A stretch of DNA of 64,000 nucleotides from Chrysomallon squamiferum (Eukaryota; Mollusca; Gastropoda; Neomphalida; Peltospiridae): contig CM022676.1 in the NCBI GenBank assembly GCA_012295275.1, forward strand, positions 568,341 through 632,340. Reading direction: 5' to 3'. Position numbers and translations under genes: made by a program. Positions 51,200-63,176 of the stretch are shown one piece after another (position 1 is the first letter of the stretch; the number at the start of each line of letters is the position of its first letter). The notes beneath the pieces were generated by a model. The model worked only from the letters and a program-made list of their open reading frames with translations, ran no database searches and was not told where the DNA came from.

Positions 51200-52720
51200 T
51201 TATAATTAAAAATAAATAAACTGTTTATCCATTGATTAGTTATTGTCTGTTAAAGGATATTTGAAAATAAGCATGTCATCTTTAAATTCTAGAAAAAACA
51301 TTATCCTTAATATTAAAACTTGAAAGCTTGTTTTGAATACGGTGTTGATTAAGAATGATTCCAAAGCATTGATACACATAATTTCAAACAAAAATGTATT
51401 TTATTAATGTTTGTTCCTTTCAATTCAGCTATCACACGCTGATAGTGTATTCATCACTGTAGTGTATTCATTTCCAAACAGTTCTCCAGAATATATTAAA
51501 ACCAACCTCAGTCCATTTTTCTTCACAATTAGGTGATTTAACATTTTTTTAAATTAAAATAGAATAAATTAATTTAACGTGTAAATGTACGTACATTTAT
51601 CATTTCTTTATTACGAAAGAGAAATAAATCTGAATTTGGTGTTAATACAACTTTTCCATTCATCTGGAAGTGGTTTCAGAATAACACTGTAAGCAATATA
51701 AATTTGTTTTGGGAGTAATTCTGGCTATCTTTCATTAATAACTTCAACAATAGCTGAGGAAGGGAAACAACCTGTTGTTACTTCTTATGCAATATCAGCC
51801 ACTTTGACTATTCCACTTTGAATAAAAGAACTAATTAGTAATCATTTTTTTTTTTTTTTAATTAACGATTCTGAAACAGTGGTTGAGACAATATTTCGTC
51901 TGTATCCAACAGGAAAATACGTTCCCCATTATTAACATAGTCCCAAGATGATAACATTTCAGCATAAAAAGGGTTGATAACTTTCAAAGCATCTTTACTG
52001 TAATGTCATAATTTAAATTCATATTCATATATTTTCCAAGAAATACTGACATTGTATAATTTCAAACATTTTTAAAATCATTATCAAAATATTTCTTAAA
52101 TATTTTAATACGAAACGCCATTTTCTTTAATGAAATACCTTTAATATTTAGCCTCCCCCCCCCCGACGTTTTATTTCCGATTATTGTTGAATATTTCATT
52201 AAAGGTGTTTTTCTTTCTCAAATAAATTTATAAAAAAAAATTGTGGATTTCATTTTCTACCCAGTTTGGTATATTTATTGTGCTAATCATATACCAAAGT
52301 CTAGATAGAACAAAATATTCCATACGTCTACTTTTCCGTGTAAAATGAGTTTCCTTTGACTCCATAAATTAATTAATCTACAAATTTTATCTAATTTATT
52401 TTTTCAGTTCAAACTTTAACATAAGGACTTATTTGGTCCTAAATATATACCTATAATTTTAACAAAGCCTTTACTTACCGATATCGCAAAGTTAAAAGAT
52501 AAGTTTTCTTTAACAGTCTTACCAAAACAAAGTCGTGTTGGTTATATCTGAAAAAGACAATATTAAGTGTTTGATTTCTTTTGAAAATATTCTTAAAATG
52601 TATACATATAAACTGGTAATAATTACAGGACGCACAGAAAATGTACTCCCGATTTCAAACTGATCTTTAAGCATTTCTGTAAACAGAATATTTTTACATA
52701 TCAGTAACATTTAACAGTTA
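51200..52720 (-). mobile_element. L1-like LINE relic, 3' part of ORF2
   Basis: Read on the minus strand with frame changes, blocks appear in the usual order of the L1-like ORF2 C-terminal region. They are KTVKENLSF and GFVKIIGIYLGPNK, GRLNIKGISLKKMAFRIKIF, SFIQSGIVKVADIA with GCFPSSAIVEVINE, and EKWTEVGFNIFWRTVWK. These match the pattern of I-x-G-I-x-L-G, G-G-L-N-x-x-D/G-x-x-x-K-K-x-A-x-R-I-K and W-x-x-V-x-x-N-x-x-W-x-x-V-W-K. The element differs from the one in the arms and is dead. It may have inserted within the dead receptor paralogue. Confidence 0.65.
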
Positions 52721-52902
52721 GTGAGGTCAGAGTAAGTAATCTGCTACCCTCTCCTCCTCTGGTCACATCCGTACTAAATATAAAAACGAACTAAAAACTG
52801 AAAATATTTAGCAATTAATGATTGTCGTGAAAAAAAGTCCTATCTTCATCAAAATGTTTTAATTATTTCTAATATATATACCACGCTAAACGCTAAAAGA
52901 GC

Positions 52903-52947
52903 ATTTTGGCTTATAATAAATACGGAGTTAAAGGTTTTACAGATGAG
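52903..52947 (+). pseudogene. FN3 exon 3'-end fragment of the dead receptor paralogue
   Basis: The plus strand reads [15 protein letters not shown], identical in pattern to the end of the receptor FN3 exons (closest to FN3 domain 2, [12 protein letters not shown]). The rest of the exon is missing and no donor follows. Confidence 0.85.
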
Positions 52948-52999
52948 ATTTGTTATTATTATTTGTATGTATTTAACTGAAAACCAGTTTTTGTTTTAT

Positions 53000-53903
53000 A
53001 TTGAACGTTTGAAAATAGATTACTTTTCATATAAATAATTTTAGTTTACTAACCTGCTTTAAGAGACAGCTGAGTATTCTTTTTATGTTTTACATTTCAA
53101 AAAATGTACTAGCCAACATTTCATATAAATTGATCATCCTTAGGAATCCACAGAAATTATTTTGATTATGTTGCTATTTATATCTATCAATCACCAGAAA
53201 TCAATGGTGAAGCTAATGCTGAAGTTTTTATATGCAGCCTTTGACTTGTGAAACGTAAGCTAGCTCTGAACATATTCATTATTTATATTTCTAATACATG
53301 TATATCATCTTTGTTTGTAATATTTGGAAATACATTTACAGTTTTTGTTAATTTTACTTTAGTGTCTTTAAAAAGTGAGTTTATATTTACTGTTCAGTAT
53401 TCTTTACAGTATCTTTAAGTGCCATCAACGTTCATATATATTTCAGTATGTCCACTATAACTTTAACATTTTATTAACATAATTTTTAAATATCTATATT
53501 ATTTATTTTCTCCTTCACTAAAATTTTAATTCCTCAAATTTCTAAGCAGTATTGGTGGATATTTATTTCAAAAGTTTTATGTTCTATTCATTTAGCATAT
53601 TTGTCTGTAACAGTTTTTACATTTTTCATTTATTAAGTAATTTATATTATTTTATAATCTATACTTTTTATAGTTTTAATGTCTGTAATTCTCTTTTAAT
53701 ATAATTTTTTATTTTTTTTTTGTTGTTTTTTTTTTTTTTTTTTTTATATAGATTAATATTATATGATTGCATTTTATACATCCTTTTCTTCTGTCTTCTT
53801 CCGATTAACGAGTTTCATGTTAGTTGATTTTAATGCCAGTTTTTCTCGTATTTTCAAAGATAATGTTTATTTCTTCATTCATTCTTTCATTCATTTATTC
53901 AAT
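53000..53903. other. Intron-like AT-rich DNA of the dead paralogue
   Basis: AT-rich sequence with poly-T runs (about 53,710-53,745) and no recognisable exon. Confidence 0.5.
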
Positions 53904-54181
53904 GTCCACCGAGCATTCCTTCCAATGTGAACATAAAGAGAATCAGCTCTTCTTCCATCTCAGTGACTTGGACAGAGGAATATAACGGTGGCTGCGTGCA
54001 AATATTCATTGTACAGTACAGAGAAAACACGTCAACACAGTGGAACAACATCACAGAGAAATTTCTAGAACGTGGTCTACATACAACCCATACAGCAGTG
54101 ATATCGTCTCTAAAGTCACAGACAAACTATCTTGTGATGGTTTGGCTTATAACAAATATGGATATAAAGGCTTCACTGCAG
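53904..54181 (+). pseudogene. Dead FN3 exon of the receptor paralogue
   Basis: It begins [20 protein letters not shown], continues [20 protein letters not shown], and is closest to the four FN3 exons of the main gene. Three lesions are visible: the acceptor AG is lost (CAAT before the exon), one base is missing after YLV (near 54,136) so the end is in another frame, and the end is shortened (GFTAG instead of GFTDE..xxTAG) with the donor GT changed to GC. It cannot be a functional exon. Confidence 0.92.
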
Positions 54182-54973
54182 GCAAATATTTCCTTGAGAA
54201 CTCCAGTCAGGTAAATCAATTATTTTATTTATTTGTCATCATATTATTTTACAAGTATGACATTATATAGAGAATGATAGTCAAAATTTATTACCAAAAT
54301 TTGGGTTGCCTTAGAATATCAAATAAAACAATTCCAGTTCAAATGATTGTATCTTTAAGAAATTTGATCAGTTGATTGATAAAAAATAAAGGTCTTAATA
54401 TTGATAGCACCGCCAATTAATTTTGGAGAAATAAATAAATAAATAAATAAATAAAAGGAAAAACAATGATGATGATGATGATAACTAATATATAAATAAT
54501 AATTGGCATTTAAACTTTTTTCCAAGTTGGAGTAAAATCACATTTTAATAGATATTTTAATGATTTGACAGAAAACAGTTACAATTAACTGTAGTTCATT
54601 TGTTAGTTACTCTACGTTTTCTTTGTCTTTTATTTATTTAACTTTTTATTTGTTACTTTCCACTTTATATTTTTACTGATATAATTTTAGATTTTTGGAA
54701 CATTGTTTCTGTACAGCTACATATTAGTGATAATATTATTTCAGAAGCTTTTTTAATCTCCTTAATCCTAACTATATTAATTAGTTTTACATTTTATTTC
54801 TTCAGAATTTTTTTTTTTTTTTTTTTTTTTTTTCCAGTGTTACATTTATTTCATTATTTGTATCTATCGAATTTTAAACTTTTATTTCATTATATTTACT
54901 GCAGTGTATTATATATGTCTTAGGTACGTTTTGTGTGGTATATCTGTATTCAGTTTAACAAGTGTTGTTTCAG

Positions 54974-55086
54974 ATGACGTATATGATATAAATGTGATAC
55001 AGTAGCTGTTGGATCTGGATCACGGATTTTCGTCTTAACTCTTCTTGTTGTTGCAACTATTTTCATATGTCGTAGACTGAAAAAAG
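54974..55086 (+). pseudogene. Dead transmembrane exon of the receptor paralogue
   Basis: After a conserved intron end (AACAAGTGTTGTTTCAG) it matches the main gene's membrane exon and reads VGSGSRIFVLTLLVVATIFI then CRRLKK. One base is lost in the juxtamembrane part, creating a TAG, and the donor GT is changed to AT. Together with the FN3 relics and the right-arm signal exon it defines a dead plus-strand receptor gene. Confidence 0.92.
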
Positions 55087-55146
55087 ATTTGTACTGTTTG
55101 TTTCGTTGCAGTAGTTTTAATCTACGTATGTGTGTTTGAGTAGGTC

Positions 55147-55148
<2 letters not shown>

Positions 55149-55210
<62 letters not shown>

Positions 55211-55262
55211 CTGGGCGTGTGTATATGTCTGTGTGTGTGTGTGTGTGTATGTCTGTGTGTGT
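55149..55262. repeat. (GT)n microsatellite
   Basis: A GT run of about 60 bp (55,149-55,208) followed by interrupted GT/ATGTCT repeats. Confidence 0.95.
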
Positions 55263-55689
55263 GAGCGAGAGAAAGAGGGATCAGGAAATCAGTATCAGTT
55301 AAACAATTTGAAATAAATAGAAAAACACTTTCTTACAAAAGAAAATTAAATATATTATTGTATACAATTTCATCATTACCACCCAGTTTTCTTTAAGAAA
55401 GTGACTGAAGTGATCCATAACTAACAGATCCAGGTTTCATGTTCAGAGAACTTGTCTGACTTGCAGCTGAATGTTTTTAAACATCTCTGTCCAGTTTGTT
55501 CTCTTTTATTTCTGTATATGTGTGTTGTACGTCAGATGTGTAAATGTGTTTATGTGTGTATGTGATGTATGTATGTGTATGTGTCTGTATGTGGTCTGTA
55601 ATGTTTGTATCTGTATATGAGAAGTGTGTTTATGCGTGTCTGTATGTATGTGTGAGGTTTTTGTTTGTACGTGTATATATATGTATGTA

Positions 55690-55945
55690 TGGGTATGTGT
55701 GTGATGCATATACGTGTATATATGTGTGTGTATGGGTGGGTATGTGTGTGATGCATATACGTGTATATATGTGTGTGTATGGGTGGGTATGTGTGTGATG
55801 CATATACGTGTATATATGTGTGTGTATGTATGGGTATGTGTGTGATGCATATACGTGTATATATGTGTGTGTATGGGTGGGTATGTGTGATGCATATACG
55901 TGTATATATGTGTATGTATGGGTATGTGTGTGATGCATATACGTG
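55690..55945. repeat. 42-50-bp TG-rich minisatellite
   Basis: Six tandem copies of a unit containing GATGCATATACGTGTATATA followed by TGTGTGTGTATGGGTGGGTA. Open frames on both strands are repeat artefacts. Confidence 0.92.
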
Positions 55946-57911
55946 TGTAATGTGTGTGTATGTGACGTATGTATCTGTGATGTGTGTGATGTGCATGTGT
56001 ATGTGTTTATGTCTGTGTGTTATGTATGTGTATTTTTTCTGTCTATGTTTTCACAGAAAAAGATTCAACTGTGCTAGAATGCGATAACAAAAAATAAAAT
56101 AAAATAACACATACAACCGTGACTGTGTCAAACCGGTAGTCTTCGTGAAGAATCCTCAGAAACATTTATTTCAAGTAACTTTATATTATCTTCAATATAT
56201 TAGTCCACTAACATGCGACATATCGCAATTAATTATCTGATGAGATTTGCTTTATATATGTGCATGTTAATATGTTCATATTTATATATATTATGTTATT
56301 ATCAAAAAATCAGTACAATATTTAGCAGTTTTCTTTTAATTAACGTCATAGTTTATTTCCTTCCTTTTTTTTAGATTTACGTTTTTCTTTATAATTTCTT
56401 TTTTTATGTTTGTCTTATTTTATCTGGTTAATTGTTGTCTTTCAAATCACAGGAACGTTCCAGAACCGCAGTCTCCCTTCTTGTTTTTGAAGTGCAAAAG
56501 TTTCTAAATGTTTATTCCAAGAAGCCTTACTTTACTAAAAGTGGTTTAAATTCTAAATGTTCAGTATGTATTAAGACTTCTGGCTTCATCATCAGAAAGG
56601 AATGAATCAAGGTACAAAAGGAAGTTATGAAAGGAGTGTGAAATAGAAGGCTAGTTCTAACGAAACTAGTAAATTTATAAAAGGTCGTCAGTTATATACT
56701 GGGCTATGAACGGCTGAGATTATTTTGTACATGATTAATTAATGGAAATAATTTATTCTATATCCTCAGATATGCTAGTATAAAGTTTAACATCTTTCTA
56801 TGATAAATATAGAGTGTTTACAAATTAATAAAACGACTTGTTTTATAAGCACCACATATTAATATGTTTGTATGAAGTGTCTGGTGTCAATGATAATGGA
56901 AAACCTCGAAACAAATAACTCGTTTCACACACACACACACATTTATTTTAATTCTGAGATTCATAGTAATATTTAAATTAAACATCGGTACTATGTAAGT
57001 TTGTAGATAATTTTGTTTATGTTATAAAATTACAGGGTTTGTTTATTTCAATGTTTAAATATATATATATGAAAAATTTTTAAAATTATGATTAAATTAT
57101 GCTTAGTAAAAATGTATGACTGTGATGTCATAACCAAATACAATAATGAATTTTATAAAATGTTTCTGCGTTTCTTGTCTCATTTGGGTTTCTCATATGG
57201 TTTTGGTCTTCAAATCGCTGCTGTTTAAATATTACGTTATCCAAAGAAATCAACTAAACACTGACTTACTGCAATCTGAGAGAATCAGCTCTGTAAACTG
57301 GCTCTAACTGAACTAAATCACTGGTAAAAACCAGTCTATATAATGATATTCCATTAGTTTAGTATACTCAGTTAGACATTAAACATATACCCGTCATGCT
57401 ACATTTGTTTACATAATTATCTGTGACTTCGTGATTAAACAATAAACTCAGTGCGTGTTATGTATATATATCATTTAAATAGGAGATAATGAAGATAAGA
57501 AATAACGTCACTTTATAAATAAAAAACAAGAAACAAATATCTGAACAAGCCACTGATTAAAGGTAACTTTTACTATGAATGAAAATGTAGTGTTCTACAC
57601 ATTTTTTGTCACTGTGTGATAAAACATATATTTGGGTACAACACCTTGATTTATATATAACAATAACATAACATTGCGCAAATATCTTTAACAAATTAAA
57701 TATAACCATAACATAACACTGCACGATAATCTGACAAATAAACAATAAAATATAACTAAAAGTACGAGAAGAAATTTCAGATGATAGATGAACATTATAT
57801 AATATTATATACATAAAAATTATTTAAGTTTATATAATAAACAACTATTCTATCTTTCCTTCAGTTTTCATTTATTTATTTATTATCATCATCATCATCA
57901 TTATTATTAAG

Positions 57912-57946
<35 letters not shown>
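55946..57946. other. Intergenic AT-rich DNA
   Basis: No recognisable exon or element. It contains TG repeats to about 56,040, a short CA run (about 56,929-56,942) and, at its right end, T-rich and ATC-repeat DNA following the stop codon of the Ig gene. Confidence 0.55.
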
Positions 57947-57953
<7 letters not shown>

Positions 57954-58110
57954 GCCTTCTCTGATTCCTCTGGACAATAATTTCTGCTACGTTTCTGTTT
58001 TAGATGAAATGTTACATAAAAGACAATTCCAGTGAGAACAACGGCAGCAGCCACTCCGACCACTGTGTTGGTCTTTCTCAGCGCAGCAGCTTCAGCTGCA
58101 GAGACAAGCT
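57947..58110 (-). CDS. Ig gene last exon: membrane helix and short tail
   Basis: After a TTTTTCAG acceptor it reads ELVSAAEAAALRKTNTVVGV, then AAAVVLTGIVFYVTF, then HLKQKRSRNYCPEESEKAT and TAA. It has one membrane helix and a basic stop-transfer segment, with a 19-residue tail bearing a single Tyr. The TAA is followed at once by a run of 34 A (T on the plus strand, 57,915-57,948). Confidence 0.82.
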
Positions 58111-58142
58111 CTGAAAAAGCAAAGACAAAATAATAATAATAA

Positions 58143-58189
<47 letters not shown>

Positions 58190-58474
58190 ACGAATTTTAT
58201 AATAAGGCACACAGAGAAAACCTAGATTGTATCATTATTGTATAATTATTGTAATACACTGCCACTACTACTTTCACTACTAGTACTTCTACTAAAATTA
58301 CTATAAATAGTACCACTGCTATAATAAGAATATTGTAGTGTTATACATTTATTTAAAAAAAAAAAAATTTGTTGGTATTTATTTACATTTGTAATTTTTT
58401 TTTATCAATTTTTTTATTATTATATTTTTTTATTTATTGATACAATTTTATTTTACTATCGTAATAGATTCAGA

Positions 58475-58690
58475 TTACTAACTTGATACAGTTTTATATT
58501 ACTAGCTTGATAAAGTTTTATAGTTTTGTATTACTAACTTTATAGTTTTATATTACTAACTTGATACAGTTTTATATTACTAACTTTATAGTTTTATATT
58601 ACTAACTTGATACAGTTTTATATTACTAACTTTATAGTTTTGTATTACTAACTTTATAGTTTTATATTACTAACTTGATACAGTTTTGGT
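58475..58690. repeat. Tandem repeat at the 3' border of the second Ig exon
   Basis: Copies of ACTTGATACAGTTTTATATT and the shorter ACTTTATAGTTTTATATT alternate for about 200 bp. On the minus strand the exon's last bases (AAAACTG) form part of the first repeat unit, so the original donor region has been multiplied. Confidence 0.85.
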
Positions 58691-58995
58691 ACACGTAGAT
58701 CCAATACTCTGTGTTCCGTCCGCACATTTTCAGACTCCTGAGTCAGCTGATTCACTGAAGTGTTCTATTGTCAGTATGACCTGGGAGGATGAATCGATGG
58801 TAGCTTCGTACCCTGATACATTAGTGTGACACTCTGTATTAGCGTCATTGCACTGTACAACTTCTTTTGAGCCTTCCGGACGCCAAAATATGATGCCGTC
58901 ATTTATTTTCCCTTTTATTTTGCAAATTATGTTTGACTTATATCCAGAACGTCCACCAAAGAGACAGTTCAGTGATGTTTTCGCTGCTTTTTCAT
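58683..58995 (-). pseudogene. Ig gene exon 3: second Ig domain with one TGA codon
   Basis: It reads DEKAAKTSLNCLFGGRSGYK, IIFWRPEGSKEVVQC, VILTIEHFSESADSGV, then TGA, then KCADGTQS. S-L-N-C, I-I-F-W-R and D-S-G-V-x-K-C are B-, C- and F-strand Ig signatures; the TGA sits where Trp (V-W-K-C) is usual. Both borders are weak. The exon's end merges into a 24-bp-type tandem repeat. Confidence 0.72.
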
Positions 58996-59169
58996 CGTTT
59001 TCTTGTTTTCAACAAATAAAGGAATGTTTTAAAAGAAATATTTATGAAACAAATGAAGCAGTTTTAGATCAAACACACACACGCACACACACACGCGTAC
59101 ATATATACATGACAAAATCAGTAACATAATTATAAAAGACTTAATTCTATTTATTAAAGTATAGGTATT

Positions 59170-59476
59170 GCAACTTTTCTCAAAATTCTTTAGTAAAGTC
59201 GTTATTCACCAGTTTGTTGATTTTCACAGTGATCTTGTAGTTTAGAACATCTCAGCGTTTATGTTGTGTACATCTTACATCATATCCTTTAGTTATGCGA
59301 ACTACGTAGCACTGTTTTGAAAGCAATAAAACAGAAGCAATCTTTACTGGTGGCGTATTCTTTAGTATGATCAAAAAATCTCTGTGGTTTGTATACTGAG
59401 TGACAACACACGTTAGCATGAAAGACTGATTCAGTACAGCCACTGATTGTGAGCCAGACAAAACAAGTGAAACACC
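59170..59476 (-). pseudogene. Ig gene exon 2: first Ig domain with two TGA codons
   Basis: After a TTCCAG acceptor it reads GVSLVLSGSQSVAVLNQSFM then LTCVVTQYTN, and further on YKITVKINKLVNNDFTK. The B-strand L-T-C and the D-F-x-K late in the domain fit an Ig fold. TGA codons interrupt it after QHKR and after KEF, the second where Trp is common in related domains. The 3' border is uncertain. Confidence 0.7.
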
Positions 59477-60814
59477 TGGAAGAGAGGAAAACAAATTCTT
59501 GATAATTTTTCCTGCATATAGAGGATGAATAAATACATAAATAATGAAATGTCGTTAAAGAGCCACAATCAGTCAGTCAGAATATAATGAAGGAAAAAAT
59601 GTTCATGTTGCTATACTCGAAGAGTTATTTCAAGAAGTATCTTCCAGAAAACGTTACAACCAAATTTTATTCTTACTGTTTTCTTTTTATTGCATATCCT
59701 AAAGAAACATTTTATATTTATTTTTATTTTTTTTTTATTTTTTTTTATTTTTATTTATTTTATTTTTTTATTTTTTTAATATATTTTCGAATAGATGCAA
59801 AAACAAGGTAACAATGTTTGATGTATCTCTACTTTAAAGATAGGAGGAAAAAAGTTCCTAATTTGAATAGACTGTAATATTACACTTAAACTTAGGAATT
59901 TTGCAAATACATTTCGACCCTTTGCATAATGAAATTTAAAAAAAAATCAATCAATCAATTAATTCGCCTCATGCATCTTAAGCAAAAACAAAATCAGTAA
60001 ATACATTGTCATTTTCAGTACGAAAACAGACACTGTGTAGTGTTGTATTAATCAGAAGCGTTGTTTACAGAGGTAGTAATGTCTGCAAAGGGGAATATGT
60101 AAATATGTATCTAAAATTTCTGTTCAGAGCTGCATTTACTTAGTAAGAATGAATGAGTTTGTAGTAAAATCGTTAACCTGAAAACCCCTGGCGAGAACAG
60201 CTCAGACGAACATTTGTAATGTAATAAAGATATTTGATATGACGGAAGACCTCGCTAATTGTGTTCTTAAATAACGTTTGCTAAATTTGACGAGAGAAAG
60301 TGTTTACAGTTGATGTTTGCAATCATCAATAATTATGCAACAGGACTAAATAATTGTAAATGAAACCTATTTCTAAATTGTCTTTTAAGGTGTAAACTAG
60401 CAGTTAAACCAATGAAATAACTTTGAACAATATCACGGACACTGAATACTGAGTCGACCCCTCGTTAGTCGCGCTGAAAGACTGTCACGTGTTAATCAGC
60501 TGAAGTTACGTCACTAGTTAGGACGATTCAAACATGTCCAATAATTTCCGAGTCGTTGATTTTATGATAGAGTTTGAGTTCTTCTTGTGACGTGTGCATG
60601 TACGACTAAATGGTACTTATTTTCATAACAGCAAACTCGAAAATAACTGATCTAAAGGAATGTAAAGCCTAAATTATTGTTAAATGAGCATCTTTAAAAC
60701 AGCGATATCCACCCAAATGTCCTTTTGAGATGCTCCCCGCCAAAGGTTATCAAAACGTATGTAGATAATAAGCAGAATGATGATGGAACGAGGGTTATTC
60801 GAAGTGTGACGTAC
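59477..60814 (-). other. Intron 1 of the Ig gene
   Basis: T-rich low-complexity DNA at 59,710-59,790 and otherwise unique sequence; no exon recognised. Confidence 0.5.
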
Positions 60815-60884
60815 CTAAACTGACGTCAAAAGGCAGCAAAAACGTCATTAGTAATAATTTTACTTGAAAAACGATGGGCTTCAT
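60815..60884 (-). CDS. Ig gene exon 1: signal peptide
   Basis: MKPIVFQVKLLLMTFLLPFD followed by VSL plus one base, with donor GTACGT in phase 1. A second in-frame ATG lies six codons upstream (60,902). The sequence has a basic start and a hydrophobic core typical of a secretion signal. Confidence 0.75.
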
Positions 60885-60902
60885 GTTACCTGAACGTGAC
60901 AT

Positions 60903-61573
60903 TTTCTTAAAAAAAAAAAAAAAAAAAAGTAACAAACAAAAAAGCATTTATTATTATTACTATTATTACTCTACAACAAAAACTACTTCTGCTGCTGCTG
61001 CTGCTGCTGCTATTGCAATAGCACTCATTTTGTGGTTCCTTGTTAATAATTTAATTTGTTAAACAGAATGTATCAGAACAGGACGCTTTCTTTCTATATC
61101 ATTTATTTATTTATTTATTTATTTATTTATTATAAATTTCTTTCTTTTTTCTTGATTTGATTAATTGCAAACTTTTCCACTCTTCAGGGAATATACTTTA
61201 ATATATAAATTGTTTTATGGGTTGTTTTTTTTTGTTGGTTTGTTTCATTTATTTTTTTTTTTTTTTTTTTTTTGTTGTTGTTGTTATCTTATTCTAGACC
61301 TTTTATATAAAGGTCGTGATTTCACATTTTCTGTATAAAAAACTTACTATACCTAAATATTCTTTTGCTTTCATAATATCAGTTATTGAGAAATGTTGAA
61401 CTGAAGTGGTTTAGATTACGTTTGTGATACAAATAAAAAGCCTTACCTTAAAACAAGTTTGCTGTGAGATTCAACATTTCATCAGTGCTAAATTCAACAG
61501 GACCGGAAACCAAGTATGAAATCGAGGCAATGAGGTAAATACAATTAAAAAAAATAATAATAATTAAAAACTA

Positions 61574-61631
<58 letters not shown>

Positions 61632-62752
61632 TTAGTAAAAAGCAAATTCAACATATTTCGAATTTGGATTTTTCAAACGTTATTATTTTGTTTATGTCAT
61701 ATTCTTAATCATATTTCGCTGTGTCTTGATTCTGGTCATATATAATATATATATATAATATTATTAATCATTTTTATAAAATTTATTTTTACCTTAGTTC
61801 TAAACTGTTGTATATGGTTGTAATTATTCAAAATGATTACTTTTAAGGATTTCGTCAACCTAATTAGGCTAGACGACAGTATTATTTTATGTAAATGATG
61901 TCATATTTTATTGTTATGTTAAAAAATACGTAAAGAACAATTATATACAAGGGCAGAACCCTTCTCGGCATGTTTGGAAAAAGTGGATTTGTGTGAAAAA
62001 ACATGTTTTATGTTATAAGTTACCTCCGCCGGCTCCAGGATATTTGCCCCAAACTGACCTCATCTACGCATGTTGAATCCGTGGCCCAGTCACAGAACGC
62101 ATTTATCATAACAAAATTACCATATAATAATATGAACCAAAAAGAAAATAATAATAATAATAATAATGTTGTTGCTGTTGTTATTATTTCACTACTGAAT
62201 TAAAATTTGTTCTTCAATCTATTTATTTATTTGTTTTTCTTATCATCATCATTTATCTTAATTTATTGGTTTATTTATTTATTTATTTATTATCATTATT
62301 ATTTTTATTTTTATTTTTATTATCAGGTAGAGCTGACTGTTAAACTGTATGCACTCTAATCTTTCACTTCGCATTGTTTTGTGATAAGTAGAAATTGAAG
62401 TGTTTTTGATGAGATGCCATCAATTTTCATGACTTTAATTTTAAAGATTATTTTTCGCCAGATTCATCACCAGAACGACAGTCAATTTCAGTCTCAGATC
62501 GTTTCGCTGTTATCGATTTTTTCAAGAACTACAACGAATTCATAAACAAATAAATTAAAATAATTATGTAAAGAAAAAGAAGATGGAAAAAAACTGAATA
62601 CATATTTTAGTACTCTTTATTTTAGAAAGTAAAAATTAAGTGTCTTCAATGGATTGTTTGTTTATTGCAATGACAACAATCGTAAACGTAATAACTAACA
62701 GCAAAATGAAGACGCAGCACCTCGAGGACAACAACAGTTACTAGATAGATAG

Positions 62753-62809
<57 letters not shown>

Positions 62810-63176
62810 TATACCCAGTCACCTCAGCAATTAACATTCTTATAACAGCAAGATAAAATTAAAACAATATTATCTCTACGTTTATAAAAAAGGAAAATCA
62901 GAAATACGTTAATACGATAATTTGTATCTGCTGTCTTATTTCAATACAGTTATGACGGAATTTAGGATAATCTTAGCTCAGTTTTGGTTCCCCTCGACCC
63001 CTATACTGTCTTTAAAACCCACTAGAAGCTAAGATTCAGAATAGTTACTAAATGAGATTAGAAGCTGAGCTTCGTTTCGGGACAAAGCTCTGCTCTATTA
63101 ATTCATGTTTCACCTTGCTCCGTAAGCCACGCCCCTTTTACTTACTGTTACTGCGTCCCACAAGATAACATCCAAA
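60903..63176. other. Intergenic DNA with simple repeats
   Basis: It contains a poly-A run (60,908-60,928), GCT repeats (about 60,988-61,010), TTTA runs, AAT/ATT runs at 61,576-61,628 and 62,754-62,806, and no recognisable gene. The first few hundred bases are the upstream region of the Ig gene. The last 200 bp (from about 62,960) are GC-richer and lead into the broken reading frame at 63,177. Confidence 0.55.

Larger units (their letters stand above)
57947..60902 (-). pseudogene. Ig-domain transmembrane receptor gene, probably inactive
   Basis: In gene order it has a signal-peptide exon (60,815-60,884), two Ig exons (about 59,170-59,476 and 58,683-58,995) and a membrane and tail exon (57,947-58,110). 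The signal exon joins the first Ig exon in phase 1 (G|GT), as in the SRCR receptor. Both Ig exons carry in-frame TGA codons at 59,252-59,254, 59,180-59,182 and 58,730-58,732, and the donors of the Ig exons are not clear, while signal and membrane exons look intact. Either a young pseudogene or a sequence with errors; a role in surface recognition is inference from domains only. Confidence 0.65.

Noticed and set aside
55506-56087. Several overlapping long open frames on both strands
   Set aside because: All arise from the 42-50-bp TG-rich minisatellite, which has no stops in several frames.
60821-60828. Perfect TGACGTCA (CRE-like palindrome)
   Set aside because: It lies inside the signal-peptide exon of the Ig gene and is explained by coding sequence.
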